The translations under genes were made by a program, and so were the position numbers. Source: an uncultured Oscillospiraceae bacterium (GTDB taxonomy: Bacteria; Bacillota; Clostridia; Oscillospirales; Ruminococcaceae). Taken from it: a stretch of 23,297 nucleotides of DNA. The stretch is from NCBI GenBank assembly GCA_934527255.1, contig CAKTAM010000021.1:1-23297 (forward strand). Direction: 5' to 3'. Each line of letters opens with the position of its first letter. The first letter of the stretch is position 1. The notes below the pieces were generated by a model. It had not been told where the DNA came from. It searched no databases and was given only the letters and a program-made list of their open reading frames with translations. This document shows, in pieces, positions 15,439 through 22,583 of this stretch.

Positions 15439-15506
15439 GCCCTGCTCCGTTTGCAAGCGAAGCAGGGCCGAGCGTGCCGCCGCTGTTTTGCGGCCGGGCG
15501 TTTTTT
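15439..15506 (+). terminator. Tandem hairpins ending the glycan operon
   Basis: GCCCTGCT (15439-15446) pairs with AGCAGGGC (15461-15468). A second, imperfect GCCGCCGC/GCGGCCGGGC hairpin follows and runs into TTTTTT at 15501-15506. The first hairpin starts 3 bases after the GtrA stop codon. Confidence 0.8.
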
Positions 15507-15577
15507 ATTCGTCTATCAATCATTTGTTCCAAACGGTCGAAGGTCGAACGGTTTTGCCTGTTGAGGGACCGACCTCT

Positions 15578-17236
15578 TTACTCCGTCTGAATGTCCCAGA
15601 TCCTGAAAATGACCGTTTCACACTCTTTGACAAAAATCGGAATATCTTTTCCCTCCAAAATTCTGCTTTCGGTTCCGATGGGAATAAGACGTACTTTTCG
15701 GTCAAAGCACAACTGCGTTTCGCCTGTTTTGGTTCCGTGTATGGCAAAAAAGCCATTGCCAAGGTACACAATATGGTCGTGGGTTATCCGTACAAAAGGC
15801 GTGCTGTCGATCATGCCGGAAAGATCTTCCTTTTCCTTTGCAGCGGTGCAGAAATAAGGAATACGGTTGTTTTGGGCATAAAAACGAATGTCATCATTCT
15901 GTTCCGTAAGCGAAACGAACAACCCATAATCTTTCGCCAAAGAGTAATCCTCCGAAAGAAAAATGTCATAGGGGACGCCGCAGGCAGCAAGCAATACACA
16001 CCATTCTCCCTGTGGGGCCGTTTCATTGATAAACACGGCTGCCTTGCACTTTTTGGAGGTGTATGTTCCGCCCGTCAGGCTTAAAATGTGGCGGTACTCT
16101 TCCATTTCCGCCAACACGCAGTCATACCAGCCGCCCCACATATCAAACCACCACAGCGCCTTGTTGGAGCATAGGCATTTTGCAAGCACCTTACGCAAAT
16201 GGAGAATATCGTCTCCGGTGTCTTTACCGCCAAACCATATGCTTCCTCTGTACGGTACCGGCAGTTTGATATCCTTGCGGGATCTTTCGGGATAATCGGA
16301 CAGGTGCGTCCGGATGTCGGCCTCGGTAAAATACATTTTCCCTCTTGCAAGGATAGAGGCTGTCGGAACCATATCCGCCGAATCTTCTTTCAGTGCCCGT
16401 AAGTTGCGATAAGAAACAGGCGAGCAGAAAAAGTCGAGGTATGGGCTGTTTACGATTTTGCCCAGAGCATGGGTGCCGAATCCTGGATCGGGCACCTCCA
16501 CGGAATAGCCGTAAAAAGTGCCGACGATCTTGCCGCTTTCCTCTTTGGCGATTTTTGCAAAATATTCCACGGTTTCGGCAGCACTGACATTGCAGAAACG
16601 GTAATAGTCTGCATTCGGCTTTGATGGCAGAGAAGAAGCCACTTTCCCATTGTCAAGCAGATATTCCCTGTAGTAGGGCCATGCGTTTTCACAAAAGCCG
16701 CCATTCAGATCAAAGTAAAACCATTCCTGAGTCTGCCCGCCGGATACCTGATACCCAATAATATGCCCGGCATAGTCGCTCTGCTCTACATGACGAACAA
16801 ATTTTTTTAACAGTTCGCCGCCGTCCAGCCGGAAGCGTTTGCTGTAAAGCAGTTCTCTGCCAGTGGGCGTTATGCCTGTTTTACCGATTTCGCACGGGTT
16901 TTCCGCTGCCCACTTGCGGGGCATGGTGATATAGACTCTGGGAAAAAGATAGGCGTCGGGGCATGCCGCAAGCACGGCCCGTACGTTTTGGTCAAACTCG
17001 GAATAGTCCTCGCCGCAGTCAAAGATGCCGTTTCCCCTGCACGGCGTGAATCCGCTTTGTTCATTGATGGGCAGATCCGAAAAATAGGCGCAGACAGAAA
17101 ACAGCTTGTAGCCTCTTTCGGCAAACTTTGCTGCGCGGGAATTCTCGTCGAAATACGTCATATATGCGCTTGCGTTTATTTTTTTGCCGTTGACAAACAG
17201 CGATGTGCTTCCGTCGTATTTTACTTCACACTTCAT
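15578..17236 (-). CDS. Probable glycoside hydrolase, beta-galactosidase-like TIM barrel (family uncertain)
   Basis: A 552-residue cytoplasmic protein with no signal peptide. It begins with a short beta-rich segment (DGSTSLFVNGKKI), then a barrel-like region: LFSVCAYFSD near 45-54, FPRVYITMPRKW near 98-109, GYQVSGGQTQEWFYF near 160-174, and ALWWFDMWGGWYDC near 358-371. These aromatic and acidic strand-end patterns resemble clan-A glycoside hydrolases such as GH42-type beta-galactosidases, with the Glu of TQEW a candidate acid/base; this is pattern reading, not a firm family match. AGGAGA lies upstream of the ATG at 17236. It is downstream of the HTH-sugar-kinase gene (151 nt gap), which suggests the pair releases and phosphorylates an imported sugar. 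Base composition is clearly AT-richer than in the flanking genes. Confidence 0.65.
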   Translation of the reverse strand: MKCEVKYDGSTSLFVNGKKINASAYMTYFDENSRAAKFAERGYKLFSVCAYFSDLPINEQSGFTPCRGNGIFDCGEDYSEFDQNVRAVLAACPDAYLFPRVYITMPRKWAAENPCEIGKTGITPTGRELLYSKRFRLDGGELLKKFVRHVEQSDYAGHIIGYQVSGGQTQEWFYFDLNGGFCENAWPYYREYLLDNGKVASSLPSKPNADYYRFCNVSAAETVEYFAKIAKEESGKIVGTFYGYSVEVPDPGFGTHALGKIVNSPYLDFFCSPVSYRNLRALKEDSADMVPTASILARGKMYFTEADIRTHLSDYPERSRKDIKLPVPYRGSIWFGGKDTGDDILHLRKVLAKCLCSNKALWWFDMWGGWYDCVLAEMEEYRHILSLTGGTYTSKKCKAAVFINETAPQGEWCVLLAACGVPYDIFLSEDYSLAKDYGLFVSLTEQNDDIRFYAQNNRIPYFCTAAKEKEDLSGMIDSTPFVRITHDHIVYLGNGFFAIHGTKTGETQLCFDRKVRLIPIGTESRILEGKDIPIFVKECETVIFRIWDIQTE

Positions 17237-17387
17237 CCTTTTTCTTCTCCTGTGCCGCTTTTGATATTTTTATTTGCTTCTTTCCGGAGCACATACCATG
17301 CGAGTGATCTCCGTTTACACGGCGTTGGCAATTTCTGCGGCTGCCATTTGATCCATGCGCCTTGCAGCCGCGTGGTCCACTTCGGGT

Positions 17388-18470
17388 TTATTCAGGAAAG
17401 GCTACCCCGGCCAGGATCAGTGCGCCCTCAACGGGTGTGCGAGCAGCCAATTCTACATGCACTTTTTTATCTATGTGAGGCAGAAGATATTTTTTCAATG
17501 CTTCAAACCGTTTCGCAATCGAGCCGGAAAGCACTGCTTTTGTTTCGCCGTCAAACTTTTCTGCTGCTGTATTGATAATATCGGCAAGCTTTTGCATATT
17601 GCTTTCCAAAATCTCTCTTGCGGTATTATCGCCCTCTGCTTCCGCCTCAAATACGAGGGGGGCGACCGAAGCAATTTCTCGTTTCCCTTCACGATAAAAA
17701 ATCGGAAGTGCGGAAAGTACGGTGGAATGATATTTTGCCTGTACCTTTTTCAGCAGGAGCGTACCTCCTCGTTCTTCTGCCTGCAGGCTGGCAATGATTC
17801 CGTCGCGCCCAATATTAAATCCGCTTCCGGGATCGTTGAATAAATAGCCGTATCCACCAAAACGAAAGGTATTCCCTTTGTGCTTTGCGTATACGACCGA
17901 GCCTGTGCCCATGATAACGGATATGCCGTCGCTGCCGCCAAGCCCTGCGGCATAAGCGGTTGCCATATCATTGCCCACATCTGTGCGCAGGAAGCCCAGC
18001 GGTTTCAATGCTTTTTGAATTTTGTCGGCGTTGTCGCCCACACTCCCACCGGCAATGCCTGCGTAGAGAGCGGTTTTCCACAGCGGGGTCGTGCTGCATA
18101 CACTGTAGATCCCCTGGCGGAGCAGGCCGATGCAGTCATCAATGCCGATGTCCACCGGGTTTGACGTTGAAAGAACACTTCGCCTTATTTCACGCCCGTT
18201 TTTATCCGTCAGAAGGAATTCGGTTTTGGTCCCGCCGCCGTCGATACCCAAAAAGAACTCGGCTTCGCCGCTTTGCGCAAACAACGAATCAATATCCGTA
18301 CAAAGTGCTCTTGCAATTTCGGGAAGCATGGCGCTGGGGGCTATGGCATTTCCGGATTCCCACTTGCTGATGGATTTCTCTGAATATCCCAATTTCTCGG
18401 CGAGTTCTCTTTGTGTCAATCCGGCTGCTTTTCTGGCAGCTTTCAGGTTTTTGGCAAAAATCTTTTCCAT
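17388..18470 (-). CDS. XRE-type HTH fused to BadF/N-acetylglucosamine-kinase-like ATPase
   Basis: A 360-residue fusion. Residues 1-65 form a Cro/C1-type helix-turn-helix (LTQRELAEKLGYSEKSISKW, 18-37). Residues 71-358 are an ASKHA sugar-kinase domain of the BadF/BadG/BcrA/BcrD group: FLGIDGGGTKTEFLLTD (73-89) is phosphate loop 1, VIMGTGSVVYAKHKG the second phosphate loop, and GGYGYLFNDPGSGFNIGRDG the hinge/nucleotide segment, all typical of N-acetylglucosamine kinases. The kinase motifs look intact, so it may both phosphorylate an amino sugar and use the same site as a sensor. ATG 18470 is set by AAAGAGGTG on this strand (18488-18480); the upstream extension overlaps the promoter. It is first in a leftward pair with the glycoside hydrolase. 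Confidence 0.88.
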   Translation of the reverse strand: MEKIFAKNLKAARKAAGLTQRELAEKLGYSEKSISKWESGNAIAPSAMLPEIARALCTDIDSLFAQSGEAEFFLGIDGGGTKTEFLLTDKNGREIRRSVLSTSNPVDIGIDDCIGLLRQGIYSVCSTTPLWKTALYAGIAGGSVGDNADKIQKALKPLGFLRTDVGNDMATAYAAGLGGSDGISVIMGTGSVVYAKHKGNTFRFGGYGYLFNDPGSGFNIGRDGIIASLQAEERGGTLLLKKVQAKYHSTVLSALPIFYREGKREIASVAPLVFEAEAEGDNTAREILESNMQKLADIINTAAEKFDGETKAVLSGSIAKRFEALKKYLLPHIDKKVHVELAARTPVEGALILAGVAFPE

Positions 18471-18495
18471 CGAGTGCGGCACCTCTTTCTTGGAT

Positions 18496-18524
18496 ATTTT
18501 ACTACATTTTGGGTGATTTTCCAA
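18496..18524 (-). promoter_or_regulatory. Promoter of the HTH-kinase/glycosidase pair
   Basis: On the minus strand TTGGAA (18524-18519) and TAAAAT (18501-18496) are separated by 17 bp. The predicted transcript start is right next to the ribosome site, leaving a leader of only about 20 nt. Confidence 0.75.
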
Positions 18525-18726
18525 TCCCCGAACGGTGTCACACCCTCTTTTATCCTACTATCCATAGAGTTTCTGAGGCAAAACCGTTTTCCATGCAGAA
18601 TAAACGCTTTGCAGGGAAAGATGTTTACAGCCCCGGCGTGCCGTCGGCACTTTTGCACACGGCGATTTTCCACGTGTATATCATCATTGATTTCCGTGGG
18701 CGTTGTACTGCCTTTTACGGCACACC

Positions 18727-18758
18727 AAAAAAAGTCCTCTGCCTGCAGACAGAGGACT
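18727..18758 (-). terminator. Intrinsic terminator of the zinc-ribbon gene
   Basis: Read on the minus strand, AGTCCTCTG and CAGAGGACT form a perfect 9-bp stem with an 8-nt loop, followed directly by TTTTTT. It lies about 65 nt past the stop codon of the zinc-ribbon gene. Confidence 0.9.
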
Positions 18759-18823
18759 CTTTCGATTTCGTTTTTTCCTTGTGGCGCCAACGGAAGATCG
18801 CGGGCGCTCAGGCACGCCTTTGC

Positions 18824-19099
18824 TCAGCGGTTGCGGAAGCAGTCGCTGCAGTAGACCGGGCGATCGTTGCGGGGCTCAAAGGGCACCTTGCAGGGCTTGC
18901 CGCACTCGGCGCACACAGCGTCATACATCTGGCGGGGAGCACTGTTGGTACGGGTGACGCCTTTGCGGGCATCGCGGCAGGCTTTGCAGCGCTGGGGCTC
19001 ATTGGTGAAGCCCTTCTCGGCGTAAAACTCCTGCTCACCGGCGGTGAAAACGAATTCTTGTCCGCAATCCTTGCAGACCAGGGTCTTGTCAGTGTACAT
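18824..19099 (-). CDS. Zinc-ribbon protein, zf-trcl plus CxxC-x17-CxxC domain
   Basis: A 91-residue cytoplasmic protein with four CxxC knuckles. The first pair (CKDC near 9-12 and CKAC near 38-41, with EFYAEKGFTNEPQRC between) matches the probable zinc-binding zf-trcl domain. The second pair (CAEC and CSDC) is separated by exactly 17 residues, fitting the CxxC-x17-CxxC domain. Such proteins are common in Firmicutes and should bind two zinc ions; the partner, whether nucleic acid or protein, is unknown. I chose the ATG at 19099 because AAAGAGGT lies upstream and the promoter at 19182-19210 gives an 80-nt leader; an ATG at 19147 lies inside a leader hairpin. It is a single-gene unit with its own promoter and terminator. 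Confidence 0.9.
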   Translation of the reverse strand: MYTDKTLVCKDCGQEFVFTAGEQEFYAEKGFTNEPQRCKACRDARKGVTRTNSAPRQMYDAVCAECGKPCKVPFEPRNDRPVYCSDCFRNR

Positions 19100-19117
19100 G
19101 AAATACCTCTTTAGTCT

Positions 19118-19150
19118 AAAAAATAACCTGCGATGCCGGTCATGCATCGC
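19118..19150 (-). promoter_or_regulatory. Leader hairpin of the zinc-ribbon gene
   Basis: On the minus strand GCGATGC (19150-19144) pairs with GCATCGC (19136-19130) around a 7-nt loop, followed 6 nt later by TTTTTT. It sits in the untranslated leader and may be a weak attenuator. No known riboswitch class is recognised. Confidence 0.35.
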
Positions 19151-19181
19151 CGCAGTGCGAATTTGCCCCGCGTACCTACCC

Positions 19182-19210
19182 AGTATATACTACTTTTTTT
19201 GAAAAGTCAA
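19182..19210 (-). promoter_or_regulatory. Strong promoter of the zinc-ribbon gene
   Basis: On the minus strand TTGACT (19210-19205) and TATACT (19187-19182) are separated by 17 bp, and the spacer is A-rich. This is among the closest matches to consensus in the window. Confidence 0.87.
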
Positions 19211-19261
19211 CGTGTTTGACAAAATCTTACAGACAATTTTTTCTGCATAAATCGGGCTTTT

Positions 19262-19762
19262 TTACTCGGTCACACGCACCACAAAGTAGTAGATGATCGA
19301 GCCTCGCTTGAACCCTGCCTCGATGCAGTAGCAATAATCGCCGGGCACGCTGGGCGTGCATACCTCGCCCTCCACCGTTACAAAATTGGGGTCGTACTGC
19401 CCATTGGAGCGCGAGATGCGCAGGGTCTGATACGGCGTGGAAAAATGAACGGCAATGGGCGTGTTGGCCATGACGGTAATGGGGTACAGCGCAAAGTCGG
19501 TGGGCGGCAGGGTGCTGCTTTTGACGATCTTGGTCAGAAAATTCCACTCGTACCCCGCCCGCTTGATAAAGGTCTCCGGCGTGTTGTTGCCGCTGGTCAG
19601 CGTGGTGGCATACCCGCAGCTGACCGTCAGAATGGGCAGGTTATTCTCCGGATCCAGCGAATCCAGCGTTTCCTTCAGCAGCAGGCTGGCCAGCGCGGCC
19701 AGTGCGATCAGAAAAACTCCGGCCGCCAGCTTCCGCAAAAAAGTGCGCGCACCGTTTTTCAA
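19262..19762 (-). CDS. Small membrane-anchored protein of unknown function, TTG start, coupled to the AI-2E gene
   Basis: A 166-residue protein with a basic N-terminus (MKNGARTFLRK), one hydrophobic segment (about 11-30) and an extracytoplasmic domain of about 135 residues rich in Thr, Ser, Pro and beta-forming residues, with cysteines near 49, 134, 143 and 145. I do not recognise the family. The start codon is TTG at 19762-19760: AAAGGAGG on the same strand (19777-19770) lies 7 nt before it, and the TTG overlaps the TGA stop of the upstream gene (TTGA), a translational-coupling layout. It therefore probably works with the AI-2E-type membrane protein. No clear terminator was seen between its stop and 19182. 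Confidence 0.75.
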   Translation of the reverse strand: MKNGARTFLRKLAAGVFLIALAALASLLLKETLDSLDPENNLPILTVSCGYATTLTSGNNTPETFIKRAGYEWNFLTKIVKSSTLPPTDFALYPITVMANTPIAVHFSTPYQTLRISRSNGQYDPNFVTVEGEVCTPSVPGDYCYCIEAGFKRGSIIYYFVVRVTE

Positions 19763-21048
19763 CTGTCTGCCTCCTTTGTGTCGGGTACGGAGGACGGCGC
19801 TGCCGTCTCGGCCTCGGACGGCTGCGCGGCCCCGGCGGGCTCCTCTGCCTCGGACTGTGCCGGTGCGTCGGCTTGCAGTGCATCCGCTGCCTGCGCGGCC
19901 GCCTGCCGTTCTTTTTTGCGCGCAATGCGCATATCCAGATATTCCCGCACCAGCAGGCTGAGAATGGCGTACACCGGCACGCCCAGCAGCATTCCGGCCA
20001 CGCCGCTCAGGCTGCCGCCGATGGTGATGGAGACCAGCACGCCCAGCGCCGAAACGCCGGTGGATTCACCCAGAATGCGCGGCCCGATGACGTTGCCGTC
20101 CAGCTGCTGCAGCGCGATGATGAAGATCAGGAACCACAGCGCGCTCCACGGGTCGACGATCAGCAGGATCAGCAGGCACGGCACTGCCCCGATGAACGGC
20201 CCGAACACCGGGATGATGTTGGTCACGCCGACGATCAGGCTGATGAGCCCCGCAAAGGGGATGCGCAGCAGCAGCGTGCCCAGCAGGCACAGCAGGCCGA
20301 TGATGAGACTGTCCAGCAGCTTGCCGTCAATAAAGCCGGAGAAAATGCGGTTGGAGCGCCGCAGAAAAACCAGCGTGCGCTCGTCGTACGGGGCAGGCAC
20401 CAGCGCGTAGACCAGCCGCTTGACGGCGGCCTTCAACCGCTCCTTGTCCGCCAGCATATAAATGGAGGCGATCAGCGCCATCAGGGCGTTGACGATGCCG
20501 CTGCCGATGCTGACGCCCGCATCGACCAGCTGCGGCAGAATGGACTGTACCCATGCGGTCAGCCGGGTCACCATTTCGGTGTAGGTGTCCACAATAAAGG
20601 AGGCGTTTTCCGTATCCAGCAGCTCAAAGCGGCTGGCAAGGCCGTTTACGGCAGTTTTCAGCCCTGTCAGATAGGTGGGCACCTTATCCAGCAGCGTGAC
20701 CAGGCTTTCGTATACCTGCGGCAGAATGACATACAGCAGCGCGCCAAACAGCGTCAGCACCACCAGATAGGTGATGGTGATGGAAAGCCCCCGCCGCAGT
20801 CTGGGGCGGACCTTACGCAGCAGCCGATCCTCCAGAAAATGGATGATGGGGTTCAGCAGCCAGGCCACCACAAAGGCCATGACGAACGGCCACACCATCT
20901 GGTAGCACTGCCGCAGCACGGCCATCAGCTTCCCCAGATGCGACAGCGCCAGATAAAAGACGATGCCCAGAAAGATCAGCAGCAGATTGGCCAGAAAATG
21001 CGGCGACGATACGGCCTTTTTGCCGTTGGAGCGCCCGGATTCGTTCAT
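19759..21048 (-). CDS. AI-2E-family membrane transporter
   Basis: A 429-residue polytopic protein of the AI-2E/PerM/YtvI family, with paired helices near the start (LLLIFLGIVFYLALSHLGKL, then MVWPFVMAFVVAWLLNPIIH), a helical soluble middle, and a conserved C-terminal membrane block: GLISLIVGVTNIIPVFGPFI near 277-296, LQQLDGNVIGPRILG, and GGSLSGVAGMLLGVPVYA. Family members have been linked to autoinducer-2 export or ion/proton transport; the substrate here is unknown. The last 60 or so residues are an Ala/Glu-rich acidic tail beyond the normal family end. I chose ATG 21048 because GGGGAGGG lies 8 nt before it. Its stop overlaps the start of the small anchored protein. Its promoter overlaps that of the divergent CNNM gene. 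Confidence 0.9.
   Translation of the reverse strand: MNESGRSNGKKAVSSPHFLANLLLIFLGIVFYLALSHLGKLMAVLRQCYQMVWPFVMAFVVAWLLNPIIHFLEDRLLRKVRPRLRRGLSITITYLVVLTLFGALLYVILPQVYESLVTLLDKVPTYLTGLKTAVNGLASRFELLDTENASFIVDTYTEMVTRLTAWVQSILPQLVDAGVSIGSGIVNALMALIASIYMLADKERLKAAVKRLVYALVPAPYDERTLVFLRRSNRIFSGFIDGKLLDSLIIGLLCLLGTLLLRIPFAGLISLIVGVTNIIPVFGPFIGAVPCLLILLIVDPWSALWFLIFIIALQQLDGNVIGPRILGESTGVSALGVLVSITIGGSLSGVAGMLLGVPVYAILSLLVREYLDMRIARKKERQAAAQAADALQADAPAQSEAEEPAGAAQPSEAETAAPSSVPDTKEADS
19770..19777 (-). promoter_or_regulatory. Ribosome site deciding the TTG start of the small anchored protein
   Basis: AAAGGAGG on the minus strand lies inside the last codons of the AI-2E gene, 7 nt before the TTG start. 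It is a near-perfect Shine-Dalgarno, which justifies the unusual start codon. Confidence 0.8.
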
Positions 21049-21088
21049 CCGTTCATCCCTCCCCGTGTCGGATATATCAGACAGAAAA

Positions 21089-21116
21089 ATTTTAAGAAAA
21101 AGCAATTGCACTTCAA
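21089..21116 (-). promoter_or_regulatory. Promoter of the AI-2E gene
   Basis: On the minus strand TTGAAG (21116-21111) and TAAAAT (21094-21089) are separated by 16 bp. Its -35 box shares base 21111 with the -35 box of the rightward promoter. Confidence 0.6.
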
Positions 21117-21134
21117 GCAAATTTATTATATACT
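21106..21134 (+). promoter_or_regulatory. Promoter of the CNNM-type transporter and queH
   Basis: TTGCAC (21106-21111) and TATACT (21129-21134) are separated by 17 bp. A leader of about 105 nt follows, with a CCGGCC-CATC-GGCCGG hairpin at 21204-21219 ahead of the ribosome site. Confidence 0.75.
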
Positions 21135-21248
21135 AACAAGCAGCAAAAAGCCAGCCTTTCGGTGTGCCGCTTGCAAAATTTAAGAAGTTTTCTGTTCAGA
21201 CGCCCGGCCCATCGGCCGGAGCCCGCAACAAAAAAGGAGTATTTTTCT

Positions 21249-22583
21249 GTGGACGACATAGTTGGTATGTTAGGCATTTTTGTATTGCTGCTGATGGCTT
21301 CGGCCTTTTTCTCCGCCAGCGAGACCGCCCTGACGGGCGCCAACCGCGTGCGCCTGAAAACGCAGGCCGAGCAGGGCAGCCGCGCCGCCCGCCGGGCCCT
21401 GCGGCTGATCGATCAGTACGACAAAACGCTTTCCACCCTGCTCATCGGCAATAACATTGTCAACACCCTGCTGGCCAGCCTGGCGACGGTGTTCTGCAGC
21501 AAGCTGTTCGATGCCTCCGGCGTGGGCATTGCCACCATTGCGGTGACGGTGCTGGTGGTCATTTTCGGCGAGGTCTCGCCCAAAACCTATGCAGGCGGCC
21601 ATTCCGAGGCGACCATCAAGCGCTTTGCCCCGGTCGTGCTGGCGCTCAGCGCCGTGTTTACGCCGCTGACGGCCGCCCTGCGCTGCCTGCAGAAGCTGCT
21701 GCTGCCCAAAAAGGGCAGCGACCCCACCGTCACCGAGGATGAGCTGCGCGTGCTGTTTGACCAGAGCGTGGATGAGGGCGTGCTGGAGGAGGACCGCAGC
21801 GAGCTGCTGCAAAACGCCTTGAGCTTTGACGACATTGCCGCCGAGGATATTCTGACGCCGCGCGTCAACCTGGCCGCCGTGGAGCTGCACGCGGGCCGCG
21901 ACGAGGTGCAGGAGGTTTTTCTGCAGCAGCACTTTACGCGGCTGCCGGTCTATGAAAAGGATCTGGATCATATTGTCGGCGTTGTCAGCCAGAAGGATTT
22001 CTTTGCCGCCATTGTCACAGGCCAGTCGACGGAGCTTGCCAGCCTGCTGCAGCCGTGCCTGTATGTGCCGCCCAAAAAGCGTGTGGCCGAGCTGATGACC
22101 GAGCTGCAGCACCGGCGCATGCACATTGCCGTGGTCACGGACGAATACGGCGGTACCAGCGGCATTGTCACGCTGGAGGATATTCTGGAGCAGCTGGTGG
22201 GCGACATTTGGGATGAGCACGACCAGGTGACCAGCTTGTTGCGCCCGCTGGGCGAGAACCGCTGGGAGGTCGCCGGTGACCTGCCGGTGGAGGAGCTGTA
22301 CGAGACGGTGTGCGAGGATGACCCCATCCCTGAGACCGATGCGGCCACTGTGGCCGGGCTGGCGCTGGAGCATCTGGAGCACATCCCCGAGCCGGGCGAG
22401 AGCTTCACCTGCGGGCGGCTGCAGTTTACCGTCATGCAGATGGAGGAGCAGCGTATCCGTCAGCTGCAGGTCGTCGTGCTGCCGCCCCCTGCAGAGGGCG
22501 AACGCGAGGCGGATGACGCGCGGGAGGAAGGGCATTCCCGGCGCTCTGCGCGGGAGTCGACCCGCAGCGGTGCGGCGGAATGA
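21249..22583 (+). CDS. CNNM/CorC-HlyC-type transporter with CBS pair
   Basis: A 444-residue protein with three regions. Residues 1-150 or so are the DUF21 membrane domain, opening with LLLMASAFFSASETALTGAN and continuing with IGNNIVNTLLASLATVF and VVIFGEVSPK. A CBS pair follows at about 195-310 (AEDILTPRVNLAAVEL; then RMHIAVVTDEYGGTSGIVTL with EDILEQLVGDIWDEHD). The C-terminal CorC_HlyC domain is at about 335-425 (PVEELYETV to RIRQLQVVVL). Relatives (CNNM, CorB/CorC, YhdP, MpfA) handle magnesium export; hemolysin in older names is misleading. I chose GTG 21249 because AAAAAGGAG at 21231-21239 sits 9 nt before it; an earlier frame start would precede the leader hairpin. Its stop overlaps the queH start (ATGA). 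The last 35 residues are a polar tail. Confidence 0.92.
   Translation: MDDIVGMLGIFVLLLMASAFFSASETALTGANRVRLKTQAEQGSRAARRALRLIDQYDKTLSTLLIGNNIVNTLLASLATVFCSKLFDASGVGIATIAVTVLVVIFGEVSPKTYAGGHSEATIKRFAPVVLALSAVFTPLTAALRCLQKLLLPKKGSDPTVTEDELRVLFDQSVDEGVLEEDRSELLQNALSFDDIAAEDILTPRVNLAAVELHAGRDEVQEVFLQQHFTRLPVYEKDLDHIVGVVSQKDFFAAIVTGQSTELASLLQPCLYVPPKKRVAELMTELQHRRMHIAVVTDEYGGTSGIVTLEDILEQLVGDIWDEHDQVTSLLRPLGENRWEVAGDLPVEELYETVCEDDPIPETDAATVAGLALEHLEHIPEPGESFTCGRLQFTVMQMEEQRIRQLQVVVLPPPAEGEREADDAREEGHSRRSARESTRSGAAE

Larger units (their letters stand above)
18471..18823. other. 353-nt gene-free stretch
   Basis: This stretch holds the promoter of the HTH-kinase gene at its left end and the terminator of the zinc-ribbon gene near its right end. 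Between them (about 18525-18726) I see no ORF with a ribosome site, only a short palindrome GTGCCGTCGGCAC near 18640. Its composition is intermediate between the low-GC cassette and the GC-rich neighbours. Confidence 0.6.

Noticed and set aside
15525..15575. Small direct repeat GGTCGAA x2 and a short GAGG/CCTC stem near the end of the hydrolase gene
   Set aside because: It is too short to be an attachment site or terminator and has no partner copy seen at the other border of the low-GC cassette.
17237..17387. Short Trp/Lys-rich open frame on the minus strand in the gap between the kinase and the hydrolase
   Set aside because: It has no plausible start codon with a ribosome site and no recognisable match. 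It may be a remnant, but this cannot be supported.
19702..21183. 493-codon plus-strand open frame
   Set aside because: It is antisense to the AI-2E gene and made of Gln/His/Asp-rich sequence. It would also span the divergent promoter region.
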